Source: Butyricicoccus sp. (GTDB lineage: Bacteria > Bacillota > Clostridia > Oscillospirales > Butyricicoccaceae). From it: 33,302 bases of DNA. Under the pieces are notes generated by a model. The model did not search any database, had not been told where the DNA came from, and saw only the letters and a program-made list of their open reading frames with translations. The translations under genes were made by a program, and so were the position numbers. The stretch lies in the NCBI GenBank assembly GCA_020025755.1, contig JAHHRO010000025.1, positions 1-33,302 on the forward strand. The letters are read 5' to 3'. This document shows, one piece after another, positions 1 through 8,028 of the stretch (within the stretch, counting starts at the first letter, position 1; each line of letters starts with the position of its first letter).

Positions 1-68
1 TCACGCGAGCGTTCATGGAGGGGCTGTAAAAGCGTGCATCGCACCAATTTGTAAAAAGGCTGCATAGA

Positions 69-175
69 TCCGCCCTGCGGCGGAGATCATACTTTCACAC
101 CCCTTGGGGCAAGACGAAGAAAAAATCCGACTTCAGAAATCCCGCCTGTGGCGGAGGTCATACTTTCATACCCTT
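69..175. repeat. Two copies of a short GC-hairpin unit
   Basis: Positions 69-103 and 139-175 share a small hairpin (CCGCC, 4-base loop, GGCGG) followed by GAGATCATACTTTCACACCC or a one- to two-base variant of it. The copies are about 70 bp apart, with unrelated sequence between. They look like a dispersed intergenic repeat rather than regulatory sites for one gene. Confidence 0.6.
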
Positions 176-220
176 TCGGCGGCAGATAGGCAAACCGGAT
201 GGAGAGGGAAGGGTAGGATT

Positions 221-259
221 CCAAAGGAAAAGGAAACCGCAAGGTTTCCTATCCTTTGG
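221..259. repeat. Long imperfect hairpin
   Basis: CCAAAGGA-AA-AGGAAACC pairs with GGTTTCCT-A-TCCTTTGG around a GCAA loop. That gives about 16 base pairs with one internal bulge. There is no T-run after it, so it is not a classical terminator. It lies among other intergenic repeats. Confidence 0.6.
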
Positions 260-264
260 CCGCC

Positions 265-340
265 GTCGCCGGCGCGACACGTTACTCTTTGCTTCTAAGC
301 AAATTTTTTTAGCAGAAAGGAAAACCCTACGGACGTTCCC
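265..340. repeat. Two-hairpin intergenic repeat, copy A
   Basis: It begins with a GTCGC/GCGAC hairpin (265-278), followed by ACACGTT, a second hairpin TTTGCTT/AAGCAAA (288-303), then AGCAGAAAGGAAAACCCTAC and GGACGTTCC. The same order of elements occurs at 17437-17515, and the second half recurs directly downstream at 346-408. Confidence 0.65.
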
Positions 341-345
341 CAAAA

Positions 346-408
346 AAGTCTCTCCTGCTTCTCGAAGCAAATCTTATTTATCAGAAAAGAAAATCCTACG
401 GACATTCC
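346..408. repeat. Two-hairpin intergenic repeat, copy B (partial)
   Basis: It contains the second hairpin TGCTTC/GAAGCA (356-369) and the conserved tail CAGAAAAGAAAATCCTACGG plus ACATTCC. It lacks the first hairpin of copies A and C. It follows copy A directly. Confidence 0.65.
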
Positions 409-689
409 AAACTCTGCGCAATATGTGCGAGCATAAACTTTCCCCTCAGAGGATCGAACAACCAAACAGTTCCCTTTCGTTTGGAAGCAGCTTGTGTAGA
501 AACGCTTGCGCCCTCCTCCTGTGGGATTTTGGAGCATATTGTATCAGGGGAAATATCCTTTCGTGTTATTACCTAGAGTATTCAAAACAAAATTTGTGAT
601 TTTGTATCGAAAAATATTTGAAAATATGAAAAATGACCTTTTGCCGCTGAAAAATAAGCAGGAAATGCGCCCTGTGCGGTCAAAACTTC

Positions 690-717
690 TTTACAAGACG
701 GTAATTTCTGGTAATCT
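690..717 (+). promoter_or_regulatory. Possible noc promoter
   Basis: TTTACA (690-695), a 16-base spacer, and an extended -10 TGG-TAATCT (-10 at 712-717). The predicted start lies about 35 bases before the noc start codon. The match is moderate; no better promoter was seen in the preceding 100 bases. Confidence 0.35.
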
Positions 718-759
718 GTAGATACAGGATATCACCGCGAGAAGGAGGGCATTTCCCAT

Positions 760-1566
760 ATGACACCCATGTTTCATCTTGTCGGAAGCGAGCGACAGCT
801 TCGACGCATTCGCACCACACAAATTTCCCGAAACCCGTATCAGCCGCGTAAGTATTTTGAACCGGAAGCCATTCGTCAGCTGGCAGACTCCATCCGCCAA
901 TATGGTGTGCTCAATCCGCTGACTGTACGCCGGACAACCGATGGATATGAACTCATTGCCGGAGAACGCCGCCTGCGTGCGGCGCGTGCCGCCGGACTGT
1001 CTGAAGTGCCTTGCCTCATTATGAGTGCAACAGAGGAGGACTCCTCCGCGATCGCATTGGTCGAAAACTTGCAGCGTCGGGACTTGGACTTTTTTGAGGA
1101 AGCAGCAGGCTATCGCCAGCTCATTGACCGATATGGCTTGACACAGGAGGAAGCCGCCCATCGGGTAGGAAAAACGCAAAGCGCAGTTGCCAATAAACTG
1201 CGTCTGCTCAAGCTGTCTCCGGAAACAATGCAGATGATTCGGGATGGCGGACTAACAGAACGTCATGCGCGCGCCATTCTACGACTGCCAACCGAAGAAC
1301 AGCGTTGCAATACCATTGAGAAGATCATTGCACAACAGTGGAATGTCAGCCGCACAGAGCAGTATATCGAGCATCTCCTGACTGCACCGCCAGAGCAGCC
1401 GACCGGAACCGTGCGTCGTCTCATTAAGGATGTACGCCTGTTCCTGAACACAGTGGACAAAGCGGTGGGTCTCATGAAAGAGTCCGGAGTGGAGACAAGC
1501 TATGAAAAAGAGCAGCGTGACGATGGGATTCTGGTCAAAATCCTGATTCCCAACGCAAGACGCTAA
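760..1566 (+). CDS. noc: Noc-type ParB-family nucleoid occlusion protein
   Basis: This is a 268-residue ParB-family DNA-binding protein. The ParB N-terminal domain (about 17-105) carries the CTP-binding GERR motif at 68-71. A central helix-turn-helix (about 127-150, LTQEEAAHRVGKTQSAVANK) and a C-terminal dimerisation region follow. It lacks the ParA-stimulating N-terminal LGKGFGALL peptide present in the second paralogue at 2661, and it sits immediately before soj-parB. Both points fit Noc rather than ParB. Noc proteins bind chromosomal sites, spread, associate with the membrane and keep division off the nucleoid. An AGGAGG (743-748) lies 11 bases before the chosen ATG. A terminator and a parS site separate it from soj, so it is probably its own transcription unit. 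The main alternative is a second Spo0J-like ParB. Confidence 0.85.
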   Translation: MTPMFHLVGSERQLRRIRTTQISRNPYQPRKYFEPEAIRQLADSIRQYGVLNPLTVRRTTDGYELIAGERRLRAARAAGLSEVPCLIMSATEEDSSAIALVENLQRRDLDFFEEAAGYRQLIDRYGLTQEEAAHRVGKTQSAVANKLRLLKLSPETMQMIRDGGLTERHARAILRLPTEEQRCNTIEKIIAQQWNVSRTEQYIEHLLTAPPEQPTGTVRRLIKDVRLFLNTVDKAVGLMKESGVETSYEKEQRDDGILVKILIPNARR

Positions 1567-1591
1567 AATTGATCCCGATGATTTATCATAG

Positions 1592-1619
1592 ATTCCTCCG
1601 CTGTGCGGGGGATTTTTTG
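1592..1619 (+). terminator. Terminator after noc
   Basis: The hairpin TCCTCCGC/GCGGGGGA with a 3-base loop (one G-U pair) is followed directly by six T. It ends noc transcription before the parS site. Confidence 0.8.
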
Positions 1620-1679
1620 TTATAAGGGATTGGGAAAAGGGAGAAGGATTGCCGTCGATTTGGGGCGAGAAAGTATAGA

Positions 1680-1695
1680 AGTTTCACGTGAAACA
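1680..1695. promoter_or_regulatory. parS centromere site 1
   Basis: A-GTTTCACGTGAAAC-A is a perfect 14-bp palindrome matching the bacterial parS consensus TGTTTCACGTGAAACA except at the first outer base. It lies in the noc-soj intergenic region, where origin-proximal parS sites are common. It is the expected ParB loading site. Confidence 0.9.
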
Positions 1696-1793
1696 TTTCC
1701 ATAGCCCTTGTGGATACTGTGAGGGATAGATGACAAGAACTGTCGATTTGTATGGAGTTCTGTGTAATCACCTGTGAAATCATGTGTTCTGGC

Positions 1794-1821
1794 TTGAAAA
1801 TAGCTGTCGCTGTGATATAAT
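1794..1821 (+). promoter_or_regulatory. soj operon promoter
   Basis: TTGAAA (1794-1799), a 16-base spacer, and TATAAT (1816-1821) with an extended -10 TGA directly before it. This is a strong sigma-A-type match about 65 bases upstream of the chosen soj start. Confidence 0.65.
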
Positions 1822-1888
1822 AAAGAAGACTATCAAAGACGGTCGGAGCGTGATTTTCATGGTCTCCAATCGGGAAAGGGCAACGGCA

Positions 1889-2650
1889 ATGGCTAAAATC
1901 GTTGCACTCATCAACCAGAAAGGCGGCGTGGGGAAGACAACCACGGCGGTCAATCTGGCGTGTGCGCTGACAGAAAAAGGGAAAAAGGTGTTGCTGTGTG
2001 ACTTCGATCCACAGGGCAATGCAACCTCTGGTGTGGGGTTGGAACCGCATGAGCTGGACACCTCGATCTATAAACTCATCATCGCGGACGATCCAAAGGT
2101 ACAGCCTGCGATCGTGCATACCAAGTGGGTCGATGTCTTAGGTTCCAACGTCGATCTCGCTGGTGCGGAGATTGATTTGATCGCGTTGGAGCGGCGAGAG
2201 TATCGCCTGAAGGATGTACTCGATCAGGTGCGAGAGGATTATGATTTCATTATCATTGATTGTCCCCCGTCCCTGGGGATTCTGACGCTCAACTGTCTGT
2301 GTGCGGCAGACTCTTTTATGGTGCCGCTGCAAACAGAATACTATGCGCTTGAGGGATTGTCACAGCTGATGGCAACCGTGCGCTCGGTACAGCGTGGACT
2401 CAATCGCAAGATCCGCATTGAGGGGATCCTGCTTACGATGTATGATGGACGCACCAATCTTGCGGTGCAGGTGGTAGAAGAAGTCAAAAAACACTTTGGC
2501 GATCGCGTTTATGCGTCGGTCGTGCCGCGTAATGTGCGTCTGTCAGAGGCACCCAGTCATGGGCAGCCGATCACGGCGTATGATCGTTCATGCCGCGGTG
2601 CGGAAGCATATCTTGCAGTCGCGGAGGAGTTTTTAGAAAAGAACCAGTAA
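1889..2650 (+). CDS. soj: Chromosome partitioning ATPase Soj/ParA
   Basis: A 253-residue ParA-family deviant-Walker ATPase. It partners ParB in origin segregation and, in Firmicutes, also affects DnaA activity. Visible motifs are the deviant Walker A KGGVGKTT (11-18), Walker A' DFDPQGN (38-44) and Walker B IIIDCPPSLG (121-130). The reading frame is open further upstream (to 1784), but the family begins at MAKIVALINQKGG. The ATG at 1889 follows GGAAAGGG (1872-1880) with suitable spacing, and the upstream extension overlaps the promoter, so 1889 is preferred. It is the first gene of a compact operon; parB follows after 10 bases. Confidence 0.95.
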   Translation: MAKIVALINQKGGVGKTTTAVNLACALTEKGKKVLLCDFDPQGNATSGVGLEPHELDTSIYKLIIADDPKVQPAIVHTKWVDVLGSNVDLAGAEIDLIALERREYRLKDVLDQVREDYDFIIIDCPPSLGILTLNCLCAADSFMVPLQTEYYALEGLSQLMATVRSVQRGLNRKIRIEGILLTMYDGRTNLAVQVVEEVKKHFGDRVYASVVPRNVRLSEAPSHGQPITAYDRSCRGAEAYLAVAEEFLEKNQ

Positions 2651-2660
2651 GGAGGACATC

Positions 2661-3527
2661 ATGTCAAAAGCAAAGGGCGGTCTTGGTAAAGGCTTTGGCG
2701 CATTACTGGGAGAGAGTCTGTTCGCAGAGGATGATGCAGGCGGTGTGTCCACCTTACCTATGACGCTCATCGAGCCAAATCGCGAACAGCCGCGTAAAAT
2801 GTTTGAGCCGGAAGCCATGCGTGAGTTGACCAAATCCATTGCCATGCATGGTGTGGTCACGCCGATCACGGTGCGCAAGAGCGAAGGGGAATACTATCAG
2901 ATCATTGCAGGAGAACGCCGCTGGCGCGCAGCTCGCTCGGCAGGTTTGACCGAGATCCCTGCACTTGTGATCGAGGCAGATGATAAAACGGTCATGGAGC
3001 TGGCTTTGATCGAGAACTTGCAGCGTCAGGATCTCAATCCGGTCGAGGAGGCAGAGGGCTATCATTGCCTCATGGATGAATATGGACTGACACAGGAGCA
3101 GGTTGCTGAGCGTGTTGGAAAATCTCGTCCGGCAGTTGCCAATGCGCTGCGCCTGTTGTCTCTGCCCAAGCAGGCACAGGATATGGTCGCGGTCGGCACG
3201 CTGTCAGCAGGGCACGCACGCGCTGTGCTGGCAATCAAAAATGAAGAACAGCGCACCTCTGAGGTGTTGGAAAAAATGGCGGGTATGAGTGTACGGCAGG
3301 CCGAGAAGTTTGCGAAAGAGCTTGGACATGCCTGCGACGAGACACCACAGCAGCCAACACCATTTGTTGTAGATTATACAGCAGAGTTATCCAAGAAGTT
3401 AGAGGATGTACTGGGACGGCGTGTTCGGATCGAGCAGGGCAAGAACGCAGGCACGATCTCGCTGGAGTTCTATGGCGCGGAAGATCTGGAACGACTGAGC
3501 GCAGCACTTGAAAAACTGTCGATTTGA
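2661..3527 (+). CDS. parB: Chromosome partitioning protein ParB (Spo0J)
   Basis: A 288-residue ParB. The N-terminal peptide MSKAKGGLGKGFGALLGE (1-18) is the ParA-stimulating segment. The CTPase domain has GERR at 84-87, and a helix-turn-helix (about 142-166, LTQEQVAERVGKSRPAVANA) reads parS. The C-terminal end is a dimerisation domain. An AGGAGG lies just before the ATG, overlapping the soj stop region, so translation is probably coupled to soj. ParB loads at parS, slides as a CTP clamp and recruits SMC. Three parS-type sites lie within 10 kb of this gene. It is clearly homologous to the noc product at 760. Confidence 0.95.
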   Translation: MSKAKGGLGKGFGALLGESLFAEDDAGGVSTLPMTLIEPNREQPRKMFEPEAMRELTKSIAMHGVVTPITVRKSEGEYYQIIAGERRWRAARSAGLTEIPALVIEADDKTVMELALIENLQRQDLNPVEEAEGYHCLMDEYGLTQEQVAERVGKSRPAVANALRLLSLPKQAQDMVAVGTLSAGHARAVLAIKNEEQRTSEVLEKMAGMSVRQAEKFAKELGHACDETPQQPTPFVVDYTAELSKKLEDVLGRRVRIEQGKNAGTISLEFYGAEDLERLSAALEKLSI

Positions 3528-3545
3528 CAGGTGGGAGGTTTCTGA

Positions 3546-4106
3546 ATGAATCATAATAAGGATACGGCTGCAAAGCCAGAAGGTCCGGCAGAAAAACATC
3601 AGGAGTCCAAAAAGTTTTTGGTTTTCTATGTCATCGGATTATTCTGCGTTGCGCTGGCACTGATATTGCTGAGTTATGTCTCGCAGGTACGCGCAGACCG
3701 CAGGCTCAATGAACTGAGCAGCCAGCTGACCACACAGACCAGTGCGGTAGAAGGCGCAAATGCACGCTTACAGGTTCTCCAGCATTCGGTAGAGGAGCAG
3801 GGCAGAGTGCTGAGTGAACAGCAGAAGACACTTGATGCACTGATGAAGGAAACAGATACAGAGACTGTGGAAGATATGGTCGCGAAGGTAGAGCGTCTGA
3901 GTGTACAGAAAACGATCCTGTATCAGCTTACGATGGCACAGCAGGAAATGGCACAGCAAAAGAAGGCTGAGGCAAAAACGCGTCTCGATGCACTGGTCAA
4001 GGAGCATGGTTTGGAAGTGCTCAATGGCACAGACAAGGATGCGCTGCTCAAGGATGAGGTTGCCGCAATCTTTACTTCGCTGTATAATCAGGTGGGAACA
4101 CCGTAA
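3546..4106 (+). CDS. Single-pass membrane protein with coiled coil
   Basis: I do not recognise a named family. The 186-residue protein has a charged N-terminus (1-22), one membrane segment (about 23-45, FLVFYVIGLFCVALALILLS), and a long predicted coiled coil (about 50-150) rich in Gln, Glu, Ala and Lys. The hydrophilic part probably faces outside, because the N-terminal flank is basic. It lies 18 bases after parB and 32 before serS with no terminator between, so it is co-transcribed with them. Single-pass coiled-coil proteins near the par operon could serve the envelope or division, but nothing in the sequence proves that. Confidence 0.75.
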   Translation: MNHNKDTAAKPEGPAEKHQESKKFLVFYVIGLFCVALALILLSYVSQVRADRRLNELSSQLTTQTSAVEGANARLQVLQHSVEEQGRVLSEQQKTLDALMKETDTETVEDMVAKVERLSVQKTILYQLTMAQQEMAQQKKAEAKTRLDALVKEHGLEVLNGTDKDALLKDEVAAIFTSLYNQVGTP

Positions 4107-4138
4107 ATTTTAATCAATAAACAAAGGGGTAGACCAAA

Positions 4139-5446
4139 ATGTTAGACATTCGATTTGTCCGAGAAAATCCAGAAGTGGTCAAGGAAAATATTCGCAAGAA
4201 GTTTCAGGAAGACAAGCTGCCGCTCGTAGATGAAGTCATTGAACTTGATGCAAAGCTGCGTGCAGCCATCAAGGAGGCAGACGACCTGCGTTCCAACCGC
4301 AAAAAGCTGTCCAAATATATTGGCACGCTGATGGGTCAGGCAAAGAAAGATCCATCCAAGGCGGAAGAAGCAGAGAATGTCAAAAAGCAGGTCACGGCAC
4401 AGGCAGATCATCTTGCTGAGCTGGAAGTTCTCGAAGCTGAACTTCAGGAAAAGGTCACCAAGATCATGATGATTATTCCGCAGATCATCGACCCATCGGT
4501 TCCGATTGGTCCGGATGATAGCGCAAATGTTGAGGCTGGCCGCTATGGTGAGCCGGTCGTGCCGGATTACGAGATCCCGTACCATACCCAGATCATGGAA
4601 AGCTTCAACGGCATTGATCTGGACAGCGCAGGCCGCGTTGCAGGCAATGGCTTCTATTATCTCATGGGTGATATCGCGCGTCTGCACGAGGCTGTGATCG
4701 CGTATGCACGCGATTTCATGATCGGTAAGGGCTTTACCTACTGCATCCCACCCTTCATGATCCGCGGCAATGTGGTAACAGGTGTTATGTCCTTTGCGGA
4801 GATGGATGCGATGATGTACAAGATTGAGGGCGAGGATCTTTACCTGATCGGTACTTCGGAGCACTCCATGATCGGTAAGTTCATTGATCAGATCGTACCG
4901 GAAAATCAGCTTCCGCAGACCTTGACTTCTTATTCTCCGTGCTTCCGCAAGGAGAAGGGGGCGCATGGCATCGAGGAGCGCGGCGTATACCGCATCCACC
5001 AGTTCGAAAAGCAGGAAATGGTCGTTGTGTGCCGTCCGGAGGAGTCGATGGACTGGTATGAGAAGATGTGGCGTTACTCGGTAGAACTGTTCCAGAGTCT
5101 GGAGGTTCCGGTGCGTCAGCTGGAATGCTGCTCGGGTGATCTGGCAGACCTCAAGGTCAAGTCCTGTGATATCGAGGCATGGAGCCCGCGTCAGAAGAAG
5201 TATTTTGAAGTGTGTTCCTGTTCGAACTTGGGCGATGCACAGGCACGCCGTTTGAAGATCCGTGTACGCGGCGAAGACGGCAGTCTCTATCTTGCGCATA
5301 CCCTCAACAACACTGTTGTTGCACCACCGCGTATGTTGATCGCGTTCTTGGAAAACCATTTGCAGGCAGATGGTACAGTGACCATTCCAAAGGTACTTCA
5401 GCCATATATGGGCGGTACAGAGATTTTGGTTCCAAAGACCAAGTAA
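4139..5446 (+). CDS. serS: Seryl-tRNA synthetase
   Basis: A 435-residue class II aminoacyl-tRNA synthetase that charges tRNA-Ser. The N-terminal part (about 1-110) is the coiled-coil arm that contacts the tRNA (MLDIRFVRENPEVVKENIRKK at the start). Motif 2 is seen in FRKEKGAHGIEERGVYRIHQ, and the serine-site/motif 3 region in CSCSNLGDAQARR and HTLNNTVVAPPRMLIAFLEN. The HTLNNT version differs from the more common HTLNGSGLAVGR; to my knowledge it marks a subgroup found in some Clostridia. AAAGGGG precedes the ATG. The upstream gap is only 32 bases, too short for a T-box. It is the last gene of the soj operon, ended by the hairpin at 5452-5487. Confidence 0.95.
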   Translation: MLDIRFVRENPEVVKENIRKKFQEDKLPLVDEVIELDAKLRAAIKEADDLRSNRKKLSKYIGTLMGQAKKDPSKAEEAENVKKQVTAQADHLAELEVLEAELQEKVTKIMMIIPQIIDPSVPIGPDDSANVEAGRYGEPVVPDYEIPYHTQIMESFNGIDLDSAGRVAGNGFYYLMGDIARLHEAVIAYARDFMIGKGFTYCIPPFMIRGNVVTGVMSFAEMDAMMYKIEGEDLYLIGTSEHSMIGKFIDQIVPENQLPQTLTSYSPCFRKEKGAHGIEERGVYRIHQFEKQEMVVVCRPEESMDWYEKMWRYSVELFQSLEVPVRQLECCSGDLADLKVKSCDIEAWSPRQKKYFEVCSCSNLGDAQARRLKIRVRGEDGSLYLAHTLNNTVVAPPRMLIAFLENHLQADGTVTIPKVLQPYMGGTEILVPKTK

Positions 5447-5451
5447 GAAAG

Positions 5452-5487
5452 CAGGGGCGCGTTAAGCGTCCCTGTATTTTTTTGATA
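5452..5487 (+). terminator. Terminator after serS
   Basis: CAGGGGCGC/GCGTCCCTG with a GTTAA loop (one G-U pair), followed by a T-rich tract with seven consecutive T. Confidence 0.85.
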
Positions 5488-5543
5488 TCGAGATTTGTTT
5501 TCCACAATATGTGGATAAAATAAAAGAAAAGGGGGAAGCGATT

Positions 5544-6134
5544 TTGCGGAAATCCAGAAACACAAAAGGACGTATTGTTTCAGCTGCGTGGCGTCTATTC
5601 TATGAACAGGGCTATGATGATACGACTGTAGATGAAATTATTTTAGAATCCGGCACTTCCAAGGGTTCCTTTTATCATTATTTTGAAGGCAAGGATTCCC
5701 TGTTGAGCTCACTGTCCTATTTGTTTGATGAAAAATATGAAGCGTTGGTCTGTGAAATGGATGCAGAAATGAATGGCTTTGACAAGCTTATTTATTTGAA
5801 TCAGGAGCTGTTCTCGATGATCGAAAACAGCATTTCCATTGATCTGCTGGCACGTCTTTATTCTTCGCAGCTGATCACGCGCGGTGAAAAGCACTTGCTG
5901 GATCGCTCCCGCTTTTATTATCGTCTGCTGCGTGAAATCATGATCGAGGGACAGCAGAAAGGACAGCTCACAGAAGATCTGACAGTGAATGAGATGGTCA
6001 AGATGTATGCCTTGTGTGAACGCGCCCTGATCTATGATTGGTGTATTTCAGGGGGAGAATATTCCCTGCGTGCATACGGAAAACAGATGATGCCGCGTTT
6101 TTTAAGTACGATTCAAATAAAGGCTGAAAAATAA
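5544..6134 (+). CDS. TetR/AcrR-family transcriptional regulator
   Basis: A 196-residue one-component regulator. The N-terminal helix-turn-helix (about 10-55) contains the typical TVDEIILESGTSKGSFYHYFEGKDSL pattern. The C-terminal ligand domain is not diagnostic. I chose the TTG at 5544 because GGGGGA (5531-5536) lies 7 bases before it; an in-frame GTG at 5511 would add 11 residues but has no ribosome site. It is followed by its own terminator and then by a perfect 26-bp inverted repeat upstream of putP, so a role as local regulator of putP is plausible. The ligand is unknown. Confidence 0.8.
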   Translation: MRKSRNTKGRIVSAAWRLFYEQGYDDTTVDEIILESGTSKGSFYHYFEGKDSLLSSLSYLFDEKYEALVCEMDAEMNGFDKLIYLNQELFSMIENSISIDLLARLYSSQLITRGEKHLLDRSRFYYRLLREIMIEGQQKGQLTEDLTVNEMVKMYALCERALIYDWCISGGEYSLRAYGKQMMPRFLSTIQIKAEK

Positions 6135-6164
6135 TTTCATAATTTGTCTAAATTTCGTATTGTT

Positions 6165-6194
6165 AAAAAATCCCGATTTTTTCGGGATTTTTTT
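6165..6194 (+). terminator. Terminator after the TetR gene
   Basis: AATCCCGA/TCGGGATT around a short T-rich loop, flanked by A-rich and T-rich runs. It may work in both directions. Confidence 0.85.
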
Positions 6195-6208
6195 CATTTA
6201 AGAAAATA

Positions 6209-6234
6209 AAAGTATAGAATAAAGTCTATACTTT
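6209..6234. promoter_or_regulatory. Perfect inverted repeat, candidate TetR operator
   Basis: AAAGTATAGA, a 6-base spacer, TCTATACTTT: two perfect 10-bp arms. It ends 8 bases before the -35 of the putP promoter and lies between the regulator gene and putP. TetR proteins bind palindromes of this size. The assignment to this regulator is inferred from position. Confidence 0.55.
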
Positions 6235-6242
6235 GTTCTGTG

Positions 6243-6271
6243 TTGCAGTCTATTTTTATTCATGATATAAT
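6243..6271 (+). promoter_or_regulatory. putP promoter
   Basis: TTGCAG (6243-6248), a 17-base spacer, TATAAT (6266-6271). The leader to the start codon is about 118 bases. I found no recognisable riboswitch in it. Confidence 0.65.
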
Positions 6272-6396
6272 AGGCAGCATGTGATGGGGAATCGCTCACA
6301 CACCTATAATTTGATGCGTAACATATAAGCATATCCGCTGTTTTACGCATTTGGATGTACAAAATAAGTCATTTTTGAGAAAGGGGTATATTGGAT

Positions 6397-7941
6397 ATGA
6401 CAACGGCACAGATTGGCATTTCGGTGACGATTATACTTTATCTGCTGGCGATGCTGGGCATCGGTCTTGTCTGCTCGAAGAAGAACGTGGATACCGATGA
6501 TTTTTATTTGGGAGGACGAAAGCTTGGACCATTCGTAACGGCAATGAGTGCAGAAGCCTCGGATATGAGTTCATGGCTCCTGATGGGACTGCCGGGGCTT
6601 GCATATCTGACAGGCATTGCAGATGCAGGATGGACAGCGATCGGGCTTGCGATCGGTACCTATGTCAACTGGCTGATCATCGCAAAGCGCATCCGTATCT
6701 ATTCTCATGTGGCAAACAATGCGATCACGGTACCTGATTTTTTCCACAATCGGTTTCGCGATAAAAGCGGAATTTTGATGAGTGTATCGGCTGTGGTCAT
6801 CCTTGTATTCTTTGTTCCATATACTGCTTCGGGATTTGCGGCTTGCGGCAAGCTGTTTTCCAGTCTCTTTGGTGTAGATTATTTTGCGGCAATGGTGATT
6901 TCTGCCATTGTAATCGTGGGGTATACTGCAATGGGTGGATTCCTTGCCGCATCTACCACGGACTTTATCCAGTCTATTGTGATGTCCATCGCGCTCATCG
7001 TGGTGCTGGGATTTGGCATTTATACCGCAGGCGGAATGGATGCAGTCATAGACAATGCGCGCACTTTACCGGGATATCTCAGCATGAGCCTGACACATGA
7101 TCCGGCAACAGGGACTGCTTCTGCCTATGGCATGCTCAACCGCATCTCCATGCTGTGCTGGGGGCTGGGTTACTTTGGTATGCCGCACATTCTGCTTCGC
7201 TTTATGGCGATCGAGGATGAGAAGAAGCTGGGACTCTCCCGCCGTATTGCTTCGGTTTGGGTCGTGATCTCTCTGGTTGTAGGCGTGTTGATCGGTGTTG
7301 TTGGCTTGGCTATGACAGCCGTGGGAAAACTCATGCCTTTGAGTGGTACGGACTCGGAGACCATCATTGTACGAATTGCAGACCTGCTCAGTCAGCATGG
7401 CATGCTGTGTGCAGTTTTGGCTGGTTTGATTCTGGCAGGTATTCTGGCTTCTACCATGTCAACGGCAGATTCTCAGCTGCTTGCCGCATCCTCTGCGGTA
7501 TCAGAAAATCTGATCCAAGGCGTATTGGGGCATAAGATGAAGCCAATGCAGAGCATGCAGATGGCGCGTGTTACGCTCTTGCTGATCTCGGTTGTCGGTA
7601 TCTTTCTGGCACGCGACCCGAACAGCTCGGTCTTTGGCATTGTATCATTTGCGTGGGCAGGCTTCGGTGCCGCCTTTGGTCCAGTTGTCGTGTTTGCGCT
7701 GTTCTGGCGCAGAACCAACCGATCGGGTGCGATCGCAGGTATGCTTGTGGGCGGTATAATGGTATTCGTTTGGAAATATCTGGTGCGTCCGCTTGGTGGA
7801 CTCTGGGACATCTATGAACTCATGCCTGCATTTGCATTTGCTTGTCTGGCGATCTGGGGGGTCAGCTTGCTGACACCAGCCCCAGAGAAGGAGATTCTGG
7901 ATGAATTCGATGCAGTAAAGGAACGGGTAAAACAGGTCTGA
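6397..7941 (+). CDS. putP: Sodium/proline symporter (SSS family)
   Basis: A 514-residue integral membrane protein of the solute:sodium symporter family, with about 13 hydrophobic helices. The signature SAEASDMSSW at 51-60 and the following LLMGLPG are typical of PutP. The Na+-site helix carries ASTMSTADSQ from residue 351. It would import L-proline with Na+. AAGGGG (6381-6386) lies 10 bases before the ATG at 6397, better than the in-frame TTG at 6391. It is a single-gene unit with its own promoter, an operator-like palindrome and a strong terminator. Another SSS substrate cannot be excluded, but the SDMSSW region favours proline. Confidence 0.85.
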   Translation: MTTAQIGISVTIILYLLAMLGIGLVCSKKNVDTDDFYLGGRKLGPFVTAMSAEASDMSSWLLMGLPGLAYLTGIADAGWTAIGLAIGTYVNWLIIAKRIRIYSHVANNAITVPDFFHNRFRDKSGILMSVSAVVILVFFVPYTASGFAACGKLFSSLFGVDYFAAMVISAIVIVGYTAMGGFLAASTTDFIQSIVMSIALIVVLGFGIYTAGGMDAVIDNARTLPGYLSMSLTHDPATGTASAYGMLNRISMLCWGLGYFGMPHILLRFMAIEDEKKLGLSRRIASVWVVISLVVGVLIGVVGLAMTAVGKLMPLSGTDSETIIVRIADLLSQHGMLCAVLAGLILAGILASTMSTADSQLLAASSAVSENLIQGVLGHKMKPMQSMQMARVTLLLISVVGIFLARDPNSSVFGIVSFAWAGFGAAFGPVVVFALFWRRTNRSGAIAGMLVGGIMVFVWKYLVRPLGGLWDIYELMPAFAFACLAIWGVSLLTPAPEKEILDEFDAVKERVKQV

Positions 7942-7959
7942 AATAAGACAGGGACAGGG

Positions 7960-7999
7960 AAAACCGCTCGGACGAAAAAGATCGTCTGAGCGGTTTTTT
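7960..7999. terminator. Terminator after putP, possibly bidirectional
   Basis: AAACCGCTCGGACG/CGTCTGAGCGGTTT with one G-U pair and an 9-base loop, followed by a T-run. The minus-strand operon at 8029 converges on it. Confidence 0.85.
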
Positions 8000-8012
8000 G
8001 CATCTTCCAAAA

Positions 8013-8028
8013 TGTTTCACATGAAACA
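8013..8028. promoter_or_regulatory. parS-like site 2 (one deviation)
   Basis: TGTTTCACATGAAACA differs from the consensus parS at one central base (A for G), which breaks the palindrome. It lies between convergent genes, directly after the stop of the minus-strand operon. Confidence 0.7.

Larger units (their letters stand above)
1..711. other. Gene-free left end with hairpin repeats
   Basis: No reading frame here looks like a protein. In frame 3 the first bases read TRAFMEGL followed by a stop, which could be the last codons of a gene beyond the left edge, but this is too short to identify. The stretch holds a duplicated GC hairpin unit (69-103 and 139-175), a long imperfect hairpin (221-259) and two copies of a two-hairpin repeat (265-340 and 346-408) that recurs at 17437-17515. 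The part from 410 to 690 is AT-rich and I see nothing further in it. Confidence 0.6.

Noticed and set aside
104..298. 64-codon plus frame in the left-end repeats
   Set aside because: It is composed of the hairpin repeats and has no ribosome site or conserved feature.
821..835. Noc-binding-like ATTTCCCG within noc
   Set aside because: Only the left half of the ATTTCCCGGGAAAT consensus is present.
4142..5359. 405-codon minus-strand frame opposite serS and the 538-codon frame opposite ftsH
   Set aside because: Shadows of strongly conserved sense genes, with improbable Cys/His-rich composition.
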